Shown one piece after another: positions 60,575 to 64,000 of a stretch of DNA of 64,000 bases. The DNA lies in the NCBI GenBank assembly GCA_034766995.1, contig CM068315.1, positions 11,785,010 through 11,849,009 on the forward strand, in the 5' to 3' direction. The notes beneath the pieces were generated by a model. The model saw nothing but the letters and a program-made list of their open reading frames with translations, did no database searches and had not been told where the DNA came from. Made by a program: the position numbers and the translations under genes. The first letter of the stretch is position 1. Every line of letters begins with the position of its first letter. The stretch comes from Acanthacorydalis orientalis. Taxonomy: Eukaryota; Arthropoda; Insecta; Megaloptera; Corydalidae.

Positions 60575-61499
60575 TTGTATAAAATACGTGCAATTTTACA
60601 ATTCAATTTGATTAAAAAACATATTTGTAATTCTTACGAATGAGAAAGTGAGTAATACATTTTTGAGATTCAAATACAAGATCGTGTAACGTCTATAGAA
60701 TTAATCCGATTTTGTATAACTCTTGTAATAAAAGCAGAGATTGGGGACGGTTTGAAGCATCAGTAACGATTCAACGAAAGGGATTTTTCAATTATTTTAT
60801 TCGAACGAATAGTACAACGAGGATGAAGAAAAAGAAGTAGAAGATACTGTAAGCCGACGAGGGTGGACTGCTCCACACAATGGTTCGTTCTAGTGGAAAG
60901 CACTGTAGTTGTAGTAAGTGAGCAGCGGAATCACTTTTATTCATTTCGAACATTATTTTCACATAAATATTTGTTAAGAGGATTGATTAATATAAAACAG
61001 CTTTTATATTTTTTTCTTTTTTTTTTCGTCGTCTCTTCTCGACATGAATGCTATTCGAGAGGGTCGTTTTAGCAGATTAAGTAATTGTTCTTTTTTATCC
61101 GTATGCAAATTGTATCATTTATCTTTCGTGTTAATTAATCGCTGTATTATTTCAATATTATTTTACGTTGTGTGTTTCTTATATCGTTCATTTAATTCGA
61201 TAAATATTTTTCAAAGTAAGTCTCAATAGTTCAATCAAAACTATTCTTTGAAATAACAACAAATGAATCATAATTTTTTAAAGAGACGATCATAAACAAA
61301 TCAGAAAATGTATGAAAAATGTGTTTTAAATTATAGTCGGAAATGTCAATTCATTGATCTGTAAATGTGTTATCTCATCGATATTGAACCTTTTTTAATA
61401 AGATTGTCAAAGTTTATCTTTCGATTATTTAAAATAGGTATATTTGTGATGTGAGCTTTTGCTGAAAAAAAGAATTCCTCTTTGACTGAACGAATTTCT

Positions 61500-62180
61500 C
61501 GAGCCAAAAAAACTGTCGATTTGGGAAAAAGTGTGTGTTTTTTTCGTTAAATTCACTCGTTAAAATATTTTCAAAATGAAATTAATACTTTGTCGCGTGA
61601 CATATTTTCAACAATATTGAAAAATAAATATGCCTGCGTTCGCGCACGCACACACACACTCATATAAAAAATTATGTATATAATCAGTCTGTTATTAACA
61701 ACAACAAAATATCAATTTGACGTACACAATCGTATCGACGGGCTGTAAAAACGGACGGTATATGCGAACGATTAAAATGAATGATAAATTGGTGTGAACC
61801 CATGATTAAAAAATGTTTACGGGAATCAAACGTGATCAGTTCCGAAATGACAATTTCGGAATCCGGACGGCCGCCGCCGAATCAATCGAACTCACCCTAA
61901 AAATCAATATTGGCGTTGACAGTATTTCATTTAGCGATTTTCATACTACAGTACATCAATCGGATGATACAATTACAAACGATGATGATTTTATTTTTAC
62001 CCTTTTGTTACGTCCTGTCACGTGCGTAATCGCATCACGAGCTAATACGAGTGTATTGCTTTCCGGGGAAGGGGATCATGCGGCAGGGGGGTGGGACACT
62101 CGAATCTCATTCGGTTTTGTACTCGATTCGTCGTCATCGTCCGTCGTCGACACCAATACAATCAGTTATTATTGAATTTG
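61500..62180. other. Higher-GC island with a 120-codon open frame
   Basis: The frame 61813-62175 (+) begins with ATG and ends TGA; its serine/aspartate-rich translation (TITNDDDFIF, LDSSSSSVVDTN) matches nothing I know. No splice or promoter context. Confidence 0.3.
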
Positions 62181-62320
62181 ACTCATTAAAATTTTAGTTC
62201 GTTTATTTCCCTTTTTTCTCCTAATTGAACGTTGAAAATTAAATAATTTACGATTTTATTCAGCGTCGAGATGAACATGTGTACTTTGGATTCATAGTTT
62301 TACACACATACACACAGTCA

Positions 62321-62321
<1 letters not shown>

Positions 62322-62384
<63 letters not shown>
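62322..62384. repeat. (TA)n then (TG)n
   Basis: Pure TA ending in seven TG units. Confidence 0.95.
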
Positions 62385-62385
<1 letters not shown>

Positions 62386-62564
62386 TATCTGTGTATGTAT
62401 ATATGAGAGGGAAAGAACATAAAAATTAATCGTCTATTGATTAGCAGTTTGAGTGTAAACTCTTGTCACGAAGTTTGAGAATATTTTTTATAAGAAAATT
62501 CTTACCTAGAAAATATTAATAAACTTTAAACTTGAGAAAAAATTAAAATAAATTAGTTGAAATA

Positions 62565-62567
62565 ATG

Positions 62568-62640
<73 letters not shown>
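62565..62640. repeat. (TA)n abutting the left end of I
   Basis: TA run ending ACACA directly before CAGAGAGG. Confidence 0.95.
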
Positions 62641-62642
<2 letters not shown>

Positions 62643-63155
62643 GAGAGGTGGATTAATCCAGTTGGGGGCCACGGTAAAATGTACAGAATCCCCAAAATTT
62701 ATCTGACGACCAAAAAAAACGGCTTTTTGAAAAATAATATTTTATTGCATTTTTCTTTATATCTATAACTATATTCTATAAATATATAAATTACATCAAA
62801 ATAAAATATTCTGAATTATTTTTCAGAAAAATGAAGAGACAAAAACTATAATTACGAGTATGTCAACGACGGACGATGATATTATTATACAAGTGTACTG
62901 CATGAATAAAAATACAACTAAAATTTCATGTTACCGCCTATGGTATTACATGCAAAGCCTTTCTTCTCTTGTTTCTTTCTCTTATCCCACCGGTAATTTT
63001 CCTACATATATTTGCATTTTTCATGCAAATTTATTATTATCAGCTAAAACGTTGAAGTGTATGATTCGTTTCTTTATGTAATGATTAATTTTTTTCCCCG
63101 AGCTCAGGTTCTCTGGCGACCACCAGATCCGACACCCGCTTGACCATCCTCTTTG
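62641..63155. mobile_element. hAT-like MITE I
   Basis: Left CAGAGAGGTGGATTAATCC, followed by a GGGGGCCACGG block, resembles the ends of hAT elements of the GGGCC-rich class. The right end reversed, CAAAGAGGATGGTCAAGCG, matches about 14 positions with one gap. Flanking octamers are TATACACA and TATATATA, possible 8-base duplications but inside TA arrays. No transposase recognised; a 73-codon open frame inside is not convincing. Confidence 0.45.
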
Positions 63156-63176
63156 TATATATATATATATATATAT
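63156..63176. repeat. (TA)10 abutting the right end of I
   Basis: Short TA run directly after CCTCTTTG. Confidence 0.9.
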
Positions 63177-63335
63177 TATTTATGAGAATTTTTTTAATAA
63201 TTTAATTTTTATAACTATGCAGCATAAAATTAGTTTTTCTAGTATTGTATAGTTAAATATTTTTACAATTTGTTATGTAGTTTTTAATAAATTCAAAAAT
63301 AAAATAAATATTTAAGAATTATTTAAGGTAAAACA

Positions 63336-63352
63336 CATACACACACACACAC

Positions 63353-63402
<50 letters not shown>
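63336..63402. repeat. (CA)n then (TA)n
   Basis: CA units grade into pure TA. Confidence 0.95.
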
Positions 63403-63404
<2 letters not shown>

Positions 63405-63479
63405 CATTAGAACAAACTACAAACATCACACAATCATTATAATTTATGAGAAACATACAAAGAAAACGTAAAAGTTTTT

Positions 63480-63840
63480 CCAGATCCAATTATTTTACAG
63501 CGAGACGAGAAAAAAGTAGTAAAAGCCGCGCACTAACGGGTTGAAACACTCGCTCGCTTACTCACCAGGACTTTATTATTCAAACCAAACGTGCAGGCGG
63601 GTAAATTCTCTCGACTTGTCTTTTTATATTTTATAAGACGACCGAATAAAACGCGCTCGAAACTTTTTCTACCGAGCTGGAAATTAAATGAAACGGAAAC
63701 TAATTTTTAGTGCTTGTATATTTTTTCTGCGGGCATCCGTTTCTTTGTCTTGTTTGCGGCTGCAGTTGAATAAAAGGATCTATACACTTAATTGTATGCA
63801 TCGAATCGTTGGCCTTTCACAAGCTCGTAAACAATCTTAA
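63480..63840. other. Higher-complexity block, no gene seen
   Basis: Contains GCCGCGCACTAACGG at 63525 and TGTTTGCGGCTGCAGTTG at 63754. No coding frame. Confidence 0.3.
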
Positions 63841-63872
63841 TGGTGTACATTTATATCCATATCCATATCTAA

Positions 63873-63874
<2 letters not shown>

Positions 63875-63916
<42 letters not shown>

Positions 63917-63940
63917 CATACATACATACATACATACACA
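63875..63940. repeat. (TA)n then (CATA)n
   Basis: TA run followed by about seven CATA units. Confidence 0.95.
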
Positions 63941-64000
63941 CTAATATTACTGTGTTTCATACTGTAAAAGTTATTTAATAAAAGCAAGAATCTAACTATT

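Overview
This window is strongly AT-rich animal DNA, almost entirely non-coding. It looks like part of a very large intron, or two neighbouring introns, of an insect gene. The one clear host coding feature is a single internal exon at 16459-16696 (+). Its 79 codons read as the linker just after the glutamine-rich Q domain of the corepressor Groucho/TLE: a proline-, alanine- and leucine-rich stretch with the motifs QQMHAQQLP, SLLGLSGALG, HPLSML and DVKSSS. Good U2-type splice sites bound it. No other Groucho exon was recognised, so on present evidence at least 16 kb lies upstream and at least 47 kb downstream. The form of the exon, the AT richness and the mariner load fit an insect, probably a hymenopteran; that assignment is inference.

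The rest is a mosaic of (1) more than forty (TA)n arrays, often with (CA/TG)n or (GTAT)n edges, (2) relics of DNA transposons, (3) islands of higher complexity and higher GC that hold no convincing gene, and (4) plain AT-rich intron.

The transposon relics fall into several families. IS630-Tc1-mariner: family A (four ~0.7-0.87 kb DD34D copies, TIR ACGTGGGTCGTTTGATAA); family B (six 0.5-0.7 kb copies, TIR TTAGGTTGGTAG); one longer relic C whose TIR resembles human Hsmar1/MADE1; one ~1.5 kb DD37D element D; one mauritiana-type relic E; two ~0.5 kb G elements; one Tc1-like relic H with an IR/DR-type end. Others: a piggyBac-like element with perfect TTAA flanks and a cysteine-rich transposase tail, a piggyBac-like MITE, a ZBED-type hAT relic, a hAT-like MITE, a possible Helitron end, an undescribed ~450 bp element (J) with palindromic internal repeats, and a dispersed foldback repeat (F1-F4). 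None appears able to encode an intact transposase.

A recurrent arrangement is a transposon directly bordered on both sides by (TA)n arrays (A1, A2, A4, D, I, J). The GC-richer islands are candidate regulatory DNA; some hold TATA-like elements, homeodomain/POU-type motifs or hairpins, but function cannot be shown from sequence alone. I recognised no tRNA, rRNA, CRISPR or bacterial-type system, and no new multi-gene system. The most unusual material is the transposon/TA-array architecture, element J, the foldback family and the isolated groucho exon.
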